64,000 bases of DNA from Marinomonas colpomeniae (GTDB lineage: Bacteria; Pseudomonadota; Gammaproteobacteria; Pseudomonadales; Marinomonadaceae). This document shows, piece by piece, positions 8,663-18,580 of this stretch (the first letter of the stretch is position 1; each line of letters opens with the position of its first letter). A model generated the notes under the pieces. That model ran no database searches. It was not told the DNA's origin and was given only the letters and a program-made list of their open reading frames with translations. The DNA lies in NCBI RefSeq assembly GCF_014803385.1, contig NZ_JACYFC010000004.1, positions 248,001-312,000 on the forward strand. The letters are read 5' to 3'. Both the position numbers and the translations under genes were made by a program.

Positions 8663-11527
8663 TTAATCTTCATAGCTGTCTATCGGAGGGCATTCGCAAA
8701 ACAAGTTACGATCACCATAAACATTGTCAATACGACCCACTGGTGGCCAGTATTTACGTGCTTTGATCCAGTTAAGCGGGTAGGCGGCTTCTTTACGTGA
8801 GTAGCCATGTTCCCACTCAATATCCAAAAGACTGTCCGCTGTGTGTGGTGCGTTAACGAGCGGGTTGTCTTCCAGCGTCCATTCACCTGATTGAACTTTT
8901 TTGATTTCGTTACGAATTTGAATCATGGAATCACAGAAACGATCTAGCTCTTCTATGTTCTCAGATTCTGTTGGCTCGATCATCAAGGTGCCTGCAACAG
9001 GGAATGACATGGTCGGTGCGTGGAAGCCAAAATCCATCAGACGTTTTGCGATGTCTTCTTCACTTATGCCAGATTCCGCTTTTAGCGGGCGAATGTCGAT
9101 AATACACTCGTGCGCTACTGTGCCATTTTTACCTGTGTAAAGTACTGGGTAATGATCTTCAAGGCGCTTAGCAATGTAGTTCGCATTCAAAATAGCCGTT
9201 AGGGTTGCATCACGCAGACCTTTGTCGCCCATCATTTTGATGTACATCCAAGTAATGACAAGAATGCTTGCGCTGCCGTAAGGTGCTGCAGAAACCGCAC
9301 CATGTTGTTCGCTCATTCCCATTACTGGTGTGACTGCGTGACCCGGTAAGAAAGGTGCAAGGTGAGATTTAACACCAATTGGTCCCATACCTGGGCCGCC
9401 GCCGCCATGAGGTATACAGAATGTTTTGTGCAGGTTAAGGTGAGAAACGTCACCACCAAATTTGCCTGGAGGCGCAACGCCAACCAATGCGTTTAGGTTT
9501 GCACCATCAATGTAAACTTGTCCGCCGAATTTGTGGACGATGTCACACACTTCACGAATGTGTTCTTCAAATACACCGTGAGTGGATGGGTAGGTTGCCA
9601 TGATGCAGCTTAGTGCTGCGGCGTGTTTCTCTGCTTTTTCAGCCAGATCAACCAAATCAATGTTGCCATCTTCATCGCATTTTACGATAACGACTTTCAT
9701 GCCTGCTAATGCGGCAGATGCTGGGTTAGTACCGTGAGCAGAACTAGGAATCAAACAAATATTTCTGTCGTGATCGCCACGAGATTTGTGGTATTTGTCT
9801 ATCGCGATTAGACCAGCGTATTCGCCCTGTGCACCCGAGTTTGGCTGCATTGACATGGTGTCGTAGCCGGTTGCTTTCGAAAGCATCTCAATCAAGTCTT
9901 GCAACAACGCATGGTAGCCGATGACTTGGTTATCTGGTGCAAATGGGTGAATGCGCCCAAATTCTGCCCACGTCACTGGAATCATTTCTGAAGCTGAGTT
10001 CAGTTTCATTGTGCAAGAGCCAAGTGGAATCATGCTTTGATTCAAGGCGATGTCTTTTACTTCTAATTGATGCATGTAGCGCATCAATTCGGTTTCGCTG
10101 TGATGACTATTGAATACTGGGTGCGTCAATATGTCGTCTTGGCGAAGTAGGGAAGTGTCAAAGCCGTATGAGGCGTCAGAGCCAGTCACGTCTTCTAATG
10201 TCAGTGTTGCACCAAAGCATTCTGCTAAATCGATTAGATCGCTTGGTGTGATGGTTTCATTTAAAGAAACAGAAATTTGGCTCTCTGAGACCTTGTAGAA
10301 GTTCATCAACTTGGCAACGCCTTTTGCCATAATAGCGTCAGTTTGGCTCCCAGTATTAACAACAACAGTGTCAAAGTAGTTTGCGTTGGTGGTTAAGCCT
10401 TGTGCTTGAACGGCTTTAGCAAAACAATCTGTTAGGGCGGCAACACGGTTGGCGATTTTTTTCAATCCAACTGGGCCGTGATAGACCGCATAGAATCCTG
10501 CCATCATGGCGAGTAGGGCTTGAGCAGTACAAATGTTCGACGTGGCTTTTTCGCGACGAATATGTTGCTCACGTGTTTGCATTGCCATACGTAATGCTGG
10601 TTTGTCGTGGCTGTCTTTAGAGACACCAATCACTCGACCCGGCATAGAGCGTTTGAATGCGTCTTTTGTTGCTAGGAATGCCGCGTGTGGTCCGCCGAAT
10701 CCCATTGGTACACCAAAGCGTTGCGCGCTACCGAATACAATGTCAGCACCCATATCACCCGGTGATTTCAGTAATACTAAAGATAATAGGTCAACGGCAA
10801 TACTTACCAGTGCGCCTTGTTCGTGTGCTTTGGCAATCACTGGCGTTAAGTCACTTACACTGCCATCAATACCTGGGTATTGGAAAATGGCGCCAAATAC
10901 ATCGTGGCTTTCAAAATTATTAATATCATCAACAATGACATTGATGTCCAATAATTCAGCACGGGTTTTAATAACGTCAATGGTTTGCGGTAGGCAATGG
11001 CTGGCAACAAAAAGAGAGTCGTTCTTTTTACGGTTAGAGCGTTTCATTAGCGTCATTGCTTCAGCAGCGGCTGTAGCTTCGTCTAGTAATGACGCGTTGG
11101 ATATTTCCATACCTGTTAGGTCGATGATGACTTGTTGGAAGTTAAGTAGCGCTTCCAATCGGCCTTGTGAAATTTCTGGTTGGTAAGGTGTGTACGCTGT
11201 GTACCAACCTGGATTTTCTAATAGGTTTCTTAAAATAGGGGAAGGGACATGCGTATCGTGATAACCCATACCGATAAAAGAACGCGCTACTTTGTTTTGG
11301 ATGGCAATTTTCTTTAATTGAATAAGAGCATCGCTTTCGCTAACTGGCTCAGCAGAAAGGTCTAAATTTGCTTGACGAATCGCTTCAGGAACTGTTTTGT
11401 CAATCAGTTCAGGAAGAGAGTCTACGCCTATAGTCGCTAGCATTTTTGCTTGTTCAGAAGCATCAGGGCCGATATGGCGAGCCATGAATTCGTCGTTATT
11501 GAGCAAATCGCGGATTAACGATGCCAT
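8663..11527 (-). CDS. gcvP: Glycine dehydrogenase (decarboxylating), P-protein
   Basis: PLP enzyme of the glycine cleavage complex: decarboxylates glycine and passes the aminomethyl group to the lipoyl arm of GcvH. 954 aa, full length for the fused (homodimeric) form; N-terminal segment [17 protein letters not shown] is typical. The PLP lysine is in [17 protein letters not shown] near residue 700, and both GDC-P halves are intact. It is the last gene of a minus-strand group glyA-gcvH-gcvP, 86 bp downstream of gcvH, and ends at a strong terminator. gcvT lies on the opposite strand. Confidence 0.98.
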   Translation of the reverse strand: MASLIRDLLNNDEFMARHIGPDASEQAKMLATIGVDSLPELIDKTVPEAIRQANLDLSAEPVSESDALIQLKKIAIQNKVARSFIGMGYHDTHVPSPILRNLLENPGWYTAYTPYQPEISQGRLEALLNFQQVIIDLTGMEISNASLLDEATAAAEAMTLMKRSNRKKNDSLFVASHCLPQTIDVIKTRAELLDINVIVDDINNFESHDVFGAIFQYPGIDGSVSDLTPVIAKAHEQGALVSIAVDLLSLVLLKSPGDMGADIVFGSAQRFGVPMGFGGPHAAFLATKDAFKRSMPGRVIGVSKDSHDKPALRMAMQTREQHIRREKATSNICTAQALLAMMAGFYAVYHGPVGLKKIANRVAALTDCFAKAVQAQGLTTNANYFDTVVVNTGSQTDAIMAKGVAKLMNFYKVSESQISVSLNETITPSDLIDLAECFGATLTLEDVTGSDASYGFDTSLLRQDDILTHPVFNSHHSETELMRYMHQLEVKDIALNQSMIPLGSCTMKLNSASEMIPVTWAEFGRIHPFAPDNQVIGYHALLQDLIEMLSKATGYDTMSMQPNSGAQGEYAGLIAIDKYHKSRGDHDRNICLIPSSAHGTNPASAALAGMKVVIVKCDEDGNIDLVDLAEKAEKHAAALSCIMATYPSTHGVFEEHIREVCDIVHKFGGQVYIDGANLNALVGVAPPGKFGGDVSHLNLHKTFCIPHGGGGPGMGPIGVKSHLAPFLPGHAVTPVMGMSEQHGAVSAAPYGSASILVITWMYIKMMGDKGLRDATLTAILNANYIAKRLEDHYPVLYTGKNGTVAHECIIDIRPLKAESGISEEDIAKRLMDFGFHAPTMSFPVAGTLMIEPTESENIEELDRFCDSMIQIRNEIKKVQSGEWTLEDNPLVNAPHTADSLLDIEWEHGYSRKEAAYPLNWIKARKYWPPVGRIDNVYGDRNLFCECPPIDSYED

Positions 11528-11613
11528 AGTGTGATCACCTATTTAAGAAGCTATTTTAAAAAAACGGAAAAGATAAGCTCTCTTGTAAGAAGGCAAGAGA
11601 GCAAATTTAGATA

Positions 11614-11997
11614 TTATTCGATAGAGGCTGAATAGCCTGCTGCATCAAGTAATTTATCAAGATCAGCGCTGTCGCTTAGCTTGATTTTAGCAATCCATGC
11701 ACCTTCAAAAGGCACTTCATTGATTAGTTCAGGTGAATCGTTAAGATCTTCATTCACTGCAATGATTTCACCATTTACTGGTGCATAAATATCAGAAGCG
11801 GCTTTTACCGACTCAACTAATGAAAACTGCTCAGCTGCGGTTACTTCTGAACCAATTTCTGGTAGTTCAACATAAACAACATCGCCAAGTAGGTCTTGAG
11901 CGTGGTCAGTGATACCAACGGTTACTGTGCCATCACCGTTATCTAGAACCCATTCATGGGAATCTGCGTATTTTAGATTTTCTGGAATAGTGCTCAT
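11614..11997 (-). CDS. gcvH: Glycine cleavage system H protein
   Basis: Lipoyl-carrier protein that shuttles the aminomethyl group among GcvP, GcvT and the dihydrolipoamide dehydrogenase. 127 aa; the lipoylated lysine is Lys65 in [14 protein letters not shown]. The whole biotinyl/lipoyl-like fold is present (SHEWV...[19 protein letters not shown]). It is placed between glyA (57 bp upstream) and gcvP (86 bp downstream), so the three are probably co-transcribed. Confidence 0.98.
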   Translation of the reverse strand: MSTIPENLKYADSHEWVLDNGDGTVTVGITDHAQDLLGDVVYVELPEIGSEVTAAEQFSLVESVKAASDIYAPVNGEIIAVNEDLNDSPELINEVPFEGAWIAKIKLSDSADLDKLLDAAGYSASIE

Positions 11998-12054
11998 TAG
12001 ATATATGCCTCTTTAAAAAATAGCCAAGAGAGAATGTCTCTTGGCTATGTGATC

Positions 12055-13332
12055 TTAGCGGTAAAGTGGGAATTTTTTACAAAGTGCGTTTACTTCTGCA
12101 AGTACACGCGCTTCTACTTCAGGGTTACCTTCAGGCATAGCAACTAAGCCATCGATAACGTCACTGATTAAATGACCTACTTTGCGGAACTCTTCAATAC
12201 CAAAGCCGCGAGATGTCGCTGCTGGTGTACCGATACGAATACCTGATGTGATCATCGGTTTTTCAGTATCGAACGGGATACCATTTTTATTACAAGTGAT
12301 ACCCGCACGTTCTAGTGCTTTATCTGCCATGTTGCCTTTGATGCCTTTAGGGCGAAGGTCAACCAGCATTAGGTGGTTATCAGTACCACCCGTTACGATA
12401 TCGCAACCACGTTCAATCATTACTTCAGCCAATACTTTCGCGTTCGCAACAACTTGATCAATGTAGACTTTAAATTCAGGTTTCAACGCTTCACCGAAGG
12501 CAACCGCTTTACCCGCAATAACGTGCATCAATGGGCCACCTTGGTAACCTGGGAAAACCGCAGAGTTGATTTTCTTTCCTAACTCAAGATCGTTAGAAAG
12601 AATCATGCCGCCACGTGGGCCACGTAATGTTTTATGCGTTGTCGTTGTTACAACGTGAGCATACGGAAGTGGTGATGGATGAGCACCTGTCGCAACAAGA
12701 CCAGCAATGTGTGCCATATCAACGAAAAGGTAAGCGCCTACTTTGTCAGCGATTTCACGGAAACGTTTGAAATCAATAACACGAGGAATAGCTGAACCAC
12801 CAGCAATGATCATTTTTGGTTTGCATTCTAATGCTTGCGCTTCGATTGCATCATAATCGATCAATAGTGTTTCTGGGTGAACTTGGTATTGAACGGCATT
12901 AAACCATTTGCCAGACTGTGCAGGTTTTGCACCGTGTGTTAAATGTCCACCAGCGTCTAAAGACATACCCAGGATAGTGTCGCCAGGTTGTAATAGAGCA
13001 AGCATTACCGCGCCATTTGCTTGAGCACCGGAATGAGGTTGTACGTTTACAAATTCACAGTTGAATAACTGCTTAGCACGATCAATGGCAAGCTGTTCTG
13101 TAACATCAACGGCTTCACAACCACCGTAGTAACGGCGATTAGGATAACCTTCTGCATATTTGTTGGTTAAAACTGAGCCTTGAGCTTCTAAAACAGCTTT
13201 TGATGTGATGTTTTCAGAAGCAATAAGCTCGATACCAATTTCTTGGCGCTTTTCTTCTTCAACAATGGTTGCAAAAAGTTCTGGGTCTCTTTCAGCTAGG
13301 GTTTGGCTGAAAAAAGCGTCGGTGTTAGCCAT
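12055..13332 (-). CDS. glyA: Serine hydroxymethyltransferase
   Basis: PLP enzyme interconverting serine and glycine with tetrahydrofolate, feeding 5,10-methylene-THF. 425 aa from the ATG at 13332 ([10 protein letters not shown]), chosen because AAGAGGA lies 8 bp upstream; a longer frame to 13374 has no such site. The PLP lysine is in [16 protein letters not shown]. As first gene of glyA-gcvH-gcvP its link to glycine cleavage suggests a catabolic or one-carbon role controlled with the gcv genes; another glyA copy may exist elsewhere in such genomes. Confidence 0.97.
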   Translation of the reverse strand: MANTDAFFSQTLAERDPELFATIVEEEKRQEIGIELIASENITSKAVLEAQGSVLTNKYAEGYPNRRYYGGCEAVDVTEQLAIDRAKQLFNCEFVNVQPHSGAQANGAVMLALLQPGDTILGMSLDAGGHLTHGAKPAQSGKWFNAVQYQVHPETLLIDYDAIEAQALECKPKMIIAGGSAIPRVIDFKRFREIADKVGAYLFVDMAHIAGLVATGAHPSPLPYAHVVTTTTHKTLRGPRGGMILSNDLELGKKINSAVFPGYQGGPLMHVIAGKAVAFGEALKPEFKVYIDQVVANAKVLAEVMIERGCDIVTGGTDNHLMLVDLRPKGIKGNMADKALERAGITCNKNGIPFDTEKPMITSGIRIGTPAATSRGFGIEEFRKVGHLISDVIDGLVAMPEGNPEVEARVLAEVNALCKKFPLYR

Positions 13333-13488
13333 GGAAAAAATCCTCTTAAATAAACATGTATGCCCAAAAGACAATGAGTCTTACGTATAATAACACTAAG
13401 GCAGTCTAAGATGATGAAAAAAGATCATCTTTCCAAGAGCGTCAATCATTGTCCGGTTTACGTCATTTTATCCTATCATAATCAAAAA

Positions 13489-13504
13489 GTTTCCAATTGG
13501 AAAC
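13489..13504. promoter_or_regulatory. Palindromic operator candidate GTTTCC-AATT-GGAAAC
   Basis: A perfect 16-bp palindrome. It shares the GTTTCC-N4-GGAAAC pattern with a second site 165 bp away (centre to centre) next to gcvT. It is about 157 bp upstream of the glyA start. The binding protein is unknown. Confidence 0.55.
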
Positions 13505-13651
13505 AATAAATGCTGATGACGGTTAAACTTTATTTTGTTAATTAATTGATCGATCGGTCAGTTTTTTCCTCTGTTAATATAGGTGTTAGATGTTGTTTAG
13601 GTCAAATAAATACACGTTAATGCTTGTCATATCCTGTTAGTTTTAGATATT

Positions 13652-13671
13652 CTGTTTCCTATCGGAAACAG
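13652..13671. promoter_or_regulatory. Palindromic operator candidate CTGTTTCC-TATC-GGAAACAG
   Basis: Two 8-bp perfect arms around 4 bp, ending 32 bp before the gcvT ATG. It has the same core as the 13489 palindrome. The position fits a site for a repressor or activator of gcvT, but it would also form a hairpin in the gcvT leader RNA. Confidence 0.55.
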
Positions 13672-13703
13672 GTTCTATCAACATTTTAATTAAGGCTTTC
13701 CCT

Positions 13704-14804
13704 ATGAAACGTACCGCTTTATATGATCAACATATTGTCTCCAATGCCAGAATGGTTGAATTTGCTGGTTATGAGATGCCTGTTCAATATCCTCTAGGAG
13801 TGATGAAGGAGCATTTGTGGGTTCGAGAAAATGCTGGTTTGTTTGATGTGTCACATATGGGGCAAGTGATGTTGAAAGGGAAAAATGTGAAATCATCCCT
13901 TGAAAAAATTCTTCCTGTGGATGTATTAGATCTGCCTGTCAATATGCAGCGTTACGGTATGTTTACGACACCAGAAGGTGGTATTACAGATGACCTAATG
14001 TTTGCTAATTGGGGCGACGATATCTTTATGGTTGTTAATGCAGCCTGTAAAGAGCAAGACATTGCTTATCTTAAGGCGTCTTTGGTTGGTTGTGATGTTG
14101 AAGTTATTGAAGATAGAGCCTTGCTTGCTATTCAAGGCCCTAAAGCTCGCGAAGTATTTTCTCGTCTTATTCCTGATGCGATCAATATGGTTTTCATGCA
14201 AAGCCTTAAATTTGATTGGCAGGGTGTTGAAATTTGGGTGAGTTGTTCTGGCTATACAGGTGAAGATGGTTATGAAGTGTCTGTACCTAATGAGCAAGCT
14301 GATGATTTTGCTCGTGCTTTATTAGCTTTTGAAGAGGTTGAGTGGATTGGCCTTGGTGCTCGTGACTCTTTGCGTCTTGAAGCTGGCCTATGCTTGTACG
14401 GACATGATATCGATACGAACACAACGCCTGTGGAAGCATCGATTAACTGGGCAATTCAAAAAATCCGTCGTTTAGATGGCGAGCGTGCCGGTGGTTTCCC
14501 TGGTGCAGATGTGATTCTTCCTCAATTTACGAATAAACCAGCGAGAAAGCGTGTTGGTTATTTGGTTGAAGGTCGTGCGCCAGTACGTGAAGGTGTTGAA
14601 ATAGTCGATGTTAATGGTGAAGTGCAAGGTGTTGTTACCAGTGGTGGTTTTTCGCCAACCTTGTCTAAACCTATTGTTATGGCTTATGTATCAACGGCGC
14701 CTCTTAATTCTGAAGAACCTTTGTTTGCAAGTGTACGAGGTAAGAGTATCCCGTTAAAACAAACAGCAATGCCTTTTGTGCCTTCTCGATATTTTCGTGG
14801 GTAA
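13704..14804 (+). CDS. gcvT: Aminomethyltransferase, T-protein
   Basis: Transfers the one-carbon unit from the GcvH-bound intermediate to tetrahydrofolate and releases ammonia. 366 aa, equal to the usual length. The folate-binding aspartate region (VMKEHLWVRENAGLFDVSHMG) and the GYTGEDGYEV segment are intact; the C-terminal barrel is complete. Unlike the common gcvTHP order it is on the opposite strand from gcvH-gcvP and shares with them a divergent control region carrying twin palindromes. It is followed by two hairpins, the second a terminator. Confidence 0.97.
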   Translation: MKRTALYDQHIVSNARMVEFAGYEMPVQYPLGVMKEHLWVRENAGLFDVSHMGQVMLKGKNVKSSLEKILPVDVLDLPVNMQRYGMFTTPEGGITDDLMFANWGDDIFMVVNAACKEQDIAYLKASLVGCDVEVIEDRALLAIQGPKAREVFSRLIPDAINMVFMQSLKFDWQGVEIWVSCSGYTGEDGYEVSVPNEQADDFARALLAFEEVEWIGLGARDSLRLEAGLCLYGHDIDTNTTPVEASINWAIQKIRRLDGERAGGFPGADVILPQFTNKPARKRVGYLVEGRAPVREGVEIVDVNGEVQGVVTSGGFSPTLSKPIVMAYVSTAPLNSEEPLFASVRGKSIPLKQTAMPFVPSRYFRG

Positions 14805-14839
14805 TGATTCGTAATTAGTGGCTAAAAGTTAAAATGTTA

Positions 14840-14871
14840 GCGACTAAAGCGAACTAAAACCCTTTAGTCGC
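14840..14871. repeat. Perfect 10-bp inverted repeat downstream of gcvT
   Basis: GCGACTAAAG (14840-14849) pairs with CTTTAGTCGC (14862-14871) across a 12-nt loop. No T-run follows, so it is not itself a standard terminator. Confidence 0.6.
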
Positions 14872-14878
14872 CACATGA

Positions 14879-14930
14879 AATGCGTTACACATTGCCAATT
14901 CAGTGGCTTTGCGTAGCGCATTTTTTTTTC
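14879..14930 (+). terminator. Branched terminator hairpin between gcvT and epmC
   Basis: AATGCGTTAC (14879-14888) pairs with GTAGCGCATT (14913-14922, one G-U pair); inside is a small GCCA/TGGC hairpin. A run of T follows (14921-14929). Confidence 0.7.
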
Positions 14931-14965
14931 TTATGTGATAATTCTTATTTTTAGGGAGTCTGCGC

Positions 14966-15505
14966 TTGGTAAGTGCACAACAGCTTGTAGAGGCTTTTGA
15001 CGCTCATTTCCTTTCAAGTTTTAATACTCGTTTAGTTGCTGGGGCTGAAGAGCCTCTTTATCTGCCTGCAAGAGTAGATGTTCCCGCGACGATTTATTTT
15101 CGTTTTGATTATTCTTCCAGTGCTTTGCACGAAATAAGCCATTGGTGTATTGCAGGTAATAAGCGTCGTTTACTAGAAGATTACGGATATTGGTATGAAT
15201 CTGATGCTCGGGATCTACAAACACAGCAAAAATTTGAGCAGGTTGAGGTTAAACCTCAAGCGGTTGAATGTATTTTACATTGGGCGGCAGGCTTGCCGTT
15301 TCGTGTCAGCGTCGATAACTTGTCGTTGCCAGAATATGATGCACAGCACTTTGAACGTGCTGTAATGAATCAAGTGAAAGCTTATATTGACTCTGGAATA
15401 CCTGAACGTGCCTGCACTTTTGCGACATTACTATTACTTAAACGTCAGCCCGATGTGGTTTTTAATGGATTTTTAAAACAACAATATGAAAATTATTGCA
15501 GATGA
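14966..15505 (+). CDS. epmC: Elongation factor P hydroxylase
   Basis: YfcM/EpmC family, 179 aa. In the family it hydroxylates the beta-lysylated lysine of elongation factor P, the last step of that modification. The metal site is visible as HEISH (His55-Glu56, His59) in SALHEISHWCIAG, followed by the conserved YGYWYESDARD segment. The start is TTG at 14966, supported by AGGGAG 7 bp upstream. Its end overlaps pdxB by 20 bp, so the two are translationally coupled. epmA/epmB and efp are not in the window. Confidence 0.92.
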   Translation: MVSAQQLVEAFDAHFLSSFNTRLVAGAEEPLYLPARVDVPATIYFRFDYSSSALHEISHWCIAGNKRRLLEDYGYWYESDARDLQTQQKFEQVEVKPQAVECILHWAAGLPFRVSVDNLSLPEYDAQHFERAVMNQVKAYIDSGIPERACTFATLLLLKRQPDVVFNGFLKQQYENYCR

Positions 15506-16634
15506 AAATATGCCTAATGCAGAAAAATTATTTTCTCATTTAGGTAGTGTTGAGTTGGTTAATGGTCGAGCTTTAACTCAGGCGCAGGTAAAAGATGCCG
15601 ATGTCCTTCTGGTTCGTTCTGTTACGAAAGTTACCCGCGATCTTCTAGAAGGCAGCCAGGTACGCTTTGTAGGGAGTGCAACCATTGGTGTGGATCATAT
15701 AGATTTAGATTACCTTGCTGAAGCAGGAATTGTTTTTAGTAGTGCGCCAGGATGTAACGCGGAAGCGGTTGCTGATTATGTATTTAGTGGTTTAAGTTAT
15801 CTTTATATGACTAAAAAACTCCAATGGCTAGATAAAAAAATTGGAATAATTGGTTACGGTAATGTTGGAAAAACAGTTTATGCACGGTTTGCTCAAATGG
15901 GTTGTCGTGTTTGTGTTTATGATCCGTTAAAAGAAAGTGACACATCCTCTATTCATTTTGTTTCATTAGAAGAAATACTTACTTGTGATGTGATTTCTTT
16001 GCACGCACCTTTAACTCGAGATGGTGATCATCCGACAAAGGGAATGTTAGGTGAAAAAGAGTTAAGTAAGTTATCAGCTGGTGTTGCTATCATTTCTGCA
16101 GGTCGAGGCGGTGTTATCGATGAGCAAGCCTTAATAGCATGTCATCAGCGTTTAGAAGGCGATATTCACCTTGTGTTAGATGTCTGGGATAAAGAACCTG
16201 ATATCAATCATAATGTAGTGTCTATTGTAGACATTGCTACACCTCATATTGCCGGTTATAGCAAACAAGGTAGAGAGAAAGGTACATGGATGGTGTATCA
16301 GGCATTGTGTCAGCATTTGAAATTAGATATTGTCGATGTTCATAAGCATGATGCAATAAGTGCAGGTTGGTTTTCTTCTTTTGATATGAGTGTTGAGTTT
16401 CCGCAGGAAGAAATGCTGGCTCGATGTATTCATGCCATTTATGATGTGGCCAGAGATGATGCACGGTTGCGTTACAAGTATCGAGAAAGCAAAGAAAACA
16501 ATGTGTTTGATTGGTTGCGTAAGCATTATGTAGAAAGAGACGAGTTAAATACTTGTGTTGTAAGTACGCAAAAAAATGCCTCTCTCAATATTCTCGATGC
16601 GGTTGGCTTTTCGATAGATACTAATAAAAACTAA
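15486..16634 (+). CDS. pdxB: Erythronate-4-phosphate dehydrogenase
   Basis: NAD-dependent 2-hydroxyacid dehydrogenase family; oxidises 4-phosphoerythronate in the DXP-dependent route to pyridoxal phosphate. 382 aa. The Rossmann motif GIIGYGNVGKTVYARF, the catalytic arginine in SAGRGGVIDE and histidine in ATPHIAGYSKQG are present; the C-terminal PdxB dimerisation domain distinguishes it from other family members. It overlaps epmC by 20 bp and precedes a PilZ gene by 10 bp, suggesting a three-gene unit. PLP supply fits the adjacent PLP enzymes GlyA and GcvP, though that is only context. Confidence 0.96.
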   Translation: MKIIADENMPNAEKLFSHLGSVELVNGRALTQAQVKDADVLLVRSVTKVTRDLLEGSQVRFVGSATIGVDHIDLDYLAEAGIVFSSAPGCNAEAVADYVFSGLSYLYMTKKLQWLDKKIGIIGYGNVGKTVYARFAQMGCRVCVYDPLKESDTSSIHFVSLEEILTCDVISLHAPLTRDGDHPTKGMLGEKELSKLSAGVAIISAGRGGVIDEQALIACHQRLEGDIHLVLDVWDKEPDINHNVVSIVDIATPHIAGYSKQGREKGTWMVYQALCQHLKLDIVDVHKHDAISAGWFSSFDMSVEFPQEEMLARCIHAIYDVARDDARLRYKYRESKENNVFDWLRKHYVERDELNTCVVSTQKNASLNILDAVGFSIDTNKN

Positions 16635-16644
16635 GGTTAAGTAC

Positions 16645-17367
16645 ATGGCTGGAGTAATGCAAGTTGACCTAGGTGATCTTGATGTACCTATAGGGACGAA
16701 CGTACAGTTGGAGTTTATTTCACCTCCTGGTAGGTATGTGGTCAAAGTGCTTGGCAATATTGCTGGTAGTTCATTGATTTTGTCTTGCCCTAGGTTGAAT
16801 GGTAAAAATATCTTAGTAAGAGAAGGTCAGCTTGTTAATATTCGTCTTATGCTGAGTACTCATGTCTGTGCGTTCTCAAGTAAAGTGGCTAAAAGCTATT
16901 TGGAGCCGGCCGCCCATCTTCATATCGCGCACCCCGATCATGTTGATACTTCAGAGGTTCGTCAAACCGTCCGTATTGAAACTCGACTAATATCAAATTT
17001 AGAACCAGATAAAACCAAGACAAGTATTGCAGAGCCTTCTTCTGCGATTATTATTGATTTGAGTCTTGGTGGTGCGAAACTCATCTCGAAAGATGATTTC
17101 GGCTCAATAAATCAGACAATGCGTTTAGTCTGTAATATAAAAATTGGGCCTTATACGCACATATTAAAATTAGATTGTGAAATTCGTTCTCAAGAAATTC
17201 AAATGTTAGAGCAAGTTCAGGCTACCATTGCTGACAATGAATTCTTGACTCGTATGGGGGCAGAGTACTTTTATGTTTATGGCATTAGTTTTATTAACAT
17301 AACGAAGGATTCTGGTATTCCTCTTACTGCCTTTGTTCTTGAAACGCTACGCAATAAAAATAAATGA
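16645..17367 (+). CDS. YcgR-like PilZ domain protein (flagellar brake)
   Basis: 240 aa, with an N-terminal YcgR-type domain (residues about 1-105) and a C-terminal PilZ domain. The cyclic di-GMP binding signatures are present: RQTVR (RxxxR) at the domain junction and DLSLGG (D/NxSxxG) further on. In this family c-di-GMP binding lets the protein slow the flagellar motor. It is the last gene of the epmC-pdxB unit and is followed by a bidirectional terminator. A diguanylate cyclase gene lies at 32-33.5 kb and cheV at 63 kb, but no flagellar genes are nearby, so motility control is inferred from family. Confidence 0.85.
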   Translation: MAGVMQVDLGDLDVPIGTNVQLEFISPPGRYVVKVLGNIAGSSLILSCPRLNGKNILVREGQLVNIRLMLSTHVCAFSSKVAKSYLEPAAHLHIAHPDHVDTSEVRQTVRIETRLISNLEPDKTKTSIAEPSSAIIIDLSLGGAKLISKDDFGSINQTMRLVCNIKIGPYTHILKLDCEIRSQEIQMLEQVQATIADNEFLTRMGAEYFYVYGISFINITKDSGIPLTAFVLETLRNKNK

Positions 17368-17390
17368 ATTGATTTCATATTATCCAGCCA

Positions 17391-17419
17391 AAAAAAAGCC
17401 AGCATCAGCTGGCTTTTTT
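17391..17419. terminator. Bidirectional terminator between PilZ gene and htpX
   Basis: AAAAAGCCAGC-ATCA-GCTGGCTTTTT between two converging genes. Confidence 0.9.
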
Positions 17420-17435
17420 GTGACTTAGTTAAAGC

Positions 17436-18314
17436 CTAAAGGGCTTGAAGTGCTTTTATTCTATCGTCGATAGGAGGGTGGCTTGAAAAAAGTTCTCCTA
17501 GTGTTGGTTTTTTGCCACGTTTAATGCCAAACGCAAGCATGGAGTCTGGCATAGTTGCCTCTTCGCTTTCCTTTTGTAGGCGAACAAGAGCTGCGATCAT
17601 AGCGCCTTTACCAGCCAACCTTGCCCCTGCTTCATCTGCTCTAAATTCACGAAAACGCGAAAACCACATTACAATCGTTGATGCTAATATGCCGAAAATA
17701 ATTTCGAATACAAAAGTAGCGATGTAATATCCCCAGCCGACTGAGCTGCTGCTGTCGTTTCTACGTAAAAACTGGTCTACTGCGTACCCTGCAATACGTG
17801 CAAAAAACATCACGAATGTATTGACGACACCTTGGATAAGAGAGAGTGTGATCATATCACCATTCGCCACGTGACCAATTTCGTGACCAAGCACCGCTTT
17901 GATTTCGTCAGGTGAAAAACGATCTAGCATACCGCTGGAGACGGCAACTAAAGCGGCGTTTTTATTCCAGCCTGTAGCAAAGGCATTAGCACCATGCGCA
18001 GGAAAAATAGCCACTTCTGGCATTTTGATGCCCGCTTTTTGCGATAGTTCTTTTACCGTATCCAGTAACCATACTTCTTTGTGATTACGTGGTTGCTCAA
18101 TAACGACTGCGCCAGATCCACGCTTTGCCATGAATTTAGACAAAAGCAATGACACCAAGCTTCCAGCAAAGCCGAATACACCACAAAAAATCAATAGCGA
18201 TGTGAAATCTAAGCCGTTACTGGTCATGTAGCCATTAACGCCTAAAAGACTCAAAACAATACCTGCCACCACCATGACAGCAAGGTTTGTTAATAAAAAT
18301 AGAATGATGCGCAT
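17436..18314 (-). CDS. htpX: Membrane zinc protease HtpX
   Basis: M48 zinc metalloprotease of the inner membrane that helps remove misfolded membrane proteins, alongside FtsH. 292 aa from the ATG at 18314 ([14 protein letters not shown]), chosen because AAGGAG lies 7 bp upstream; the longer frame to 18347 has no support. Zinc motif HEIGH is at 144-148, with two N-terminal and two central transmembrane segments and the third ligand in [15 protein letters not shown]. It is a single gene with terminators on its 3' side. In enterobacteria it is CpxR- or heat-controlled; no such site was identified here. Confidence 0.96.
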   Translation of the reverse strand: MRIILFLLTNLAVMVVAGIVLSLLGVNGYMTSNGLDFTSLLIFCGVFGFAGSLVSLLLSKFMAKRGSGAVVIEQPRNHKEVWLLDTVKELSQKAGIKMPEVAIFPAHGANAFATGWNKNAALVAVSSGMLDRFSPDEIKAVLGHEIGHVANGDMITLSLIQGVVNTFVMFFARIAGYAVDQFLRRNDSSSSVGWGYYIATFVFEIIFGILASTIVMWFSRFREFRADEAGARLAGKGAMIAALVRLQKESEEATMPDSMLAFGIKRGKKPTLGELFSSHPPIDDRIKALQAL

Positions 18315-18486
18315 TGCGATACTCCTTAATGAACTGTTAAAAGGCATAGTAGGGCTTTATTAAGTAATTTCAAGTGACTGGGCTAGTTATTCCTTAATCC
18401 TCTTAAATGAGACTTGTAGCGCTTTTAGATAGGGGGCGTGTTTTCTATTTTGGTTATTATTTTTTGAAAAAAACGATCTAAACTTT

Positions 18487-18514
18487 TGTTGAGAGGTATA
18501 AATGTTGAGAGGTA
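18487..18514. repeat. Short tandem repeat TGTTGAGAGGTA x2
   Basis: Two copies of a 12-bp word at 18487-18498 and 18503-18514, period 16 bp, in the gap between htpX and the lipoprotein gene, close to the latter's terminator. Confidence 0.5.
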
Positions 18515-18521
18515 AAAAAAA

Positions 18522-18556
18522 TACGTTTCTTACTTTTTGTAAGAAACGCATTTTTT
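18522..18556 (-). terminator. Terminator after the YajG-like lipoprotein gene
   Basis: CGTTTCTTAC / GTAAGAAACG 10-bp perfect stem with a 5-nt loop, flanked by A- and T-runs. It can act on both strands, most relevant for the minus-strand gene ending at 18581. Confidence 0.85.
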
Positions 18557-18580
18557 ATTATTGCAATATTATTCTGTTAA

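Larger units (their letters stand above)
13333..13703. promoter_or_regulatory. Divergent control region between glyA-gcvHP and gcvT
   Basis: 371 bp without a gene. It holds the start regions of both transcription units and two related palindromes (13489-13504 and 13652-13671, listed separately). I could not see the conserved pairing of a glycine riboswitch on either strand. AT-rich stretches suitable for promoters occur around 13505-13600. Confidence 0.7.

Noticed and set aside
10533..11186. A 217-codon plus-strand frame inside gcvP
   Set aside because: It is a shadow of the well-conserved gcvP coding strand, with no ribosome-binding site or family likeness.
13333..13703. Glycine riboswitch upstream of gcvT or glyA
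   Set aside because: I could not find the conserved paired elements on either strand; only palindromes were seen. A covariance search would decide.
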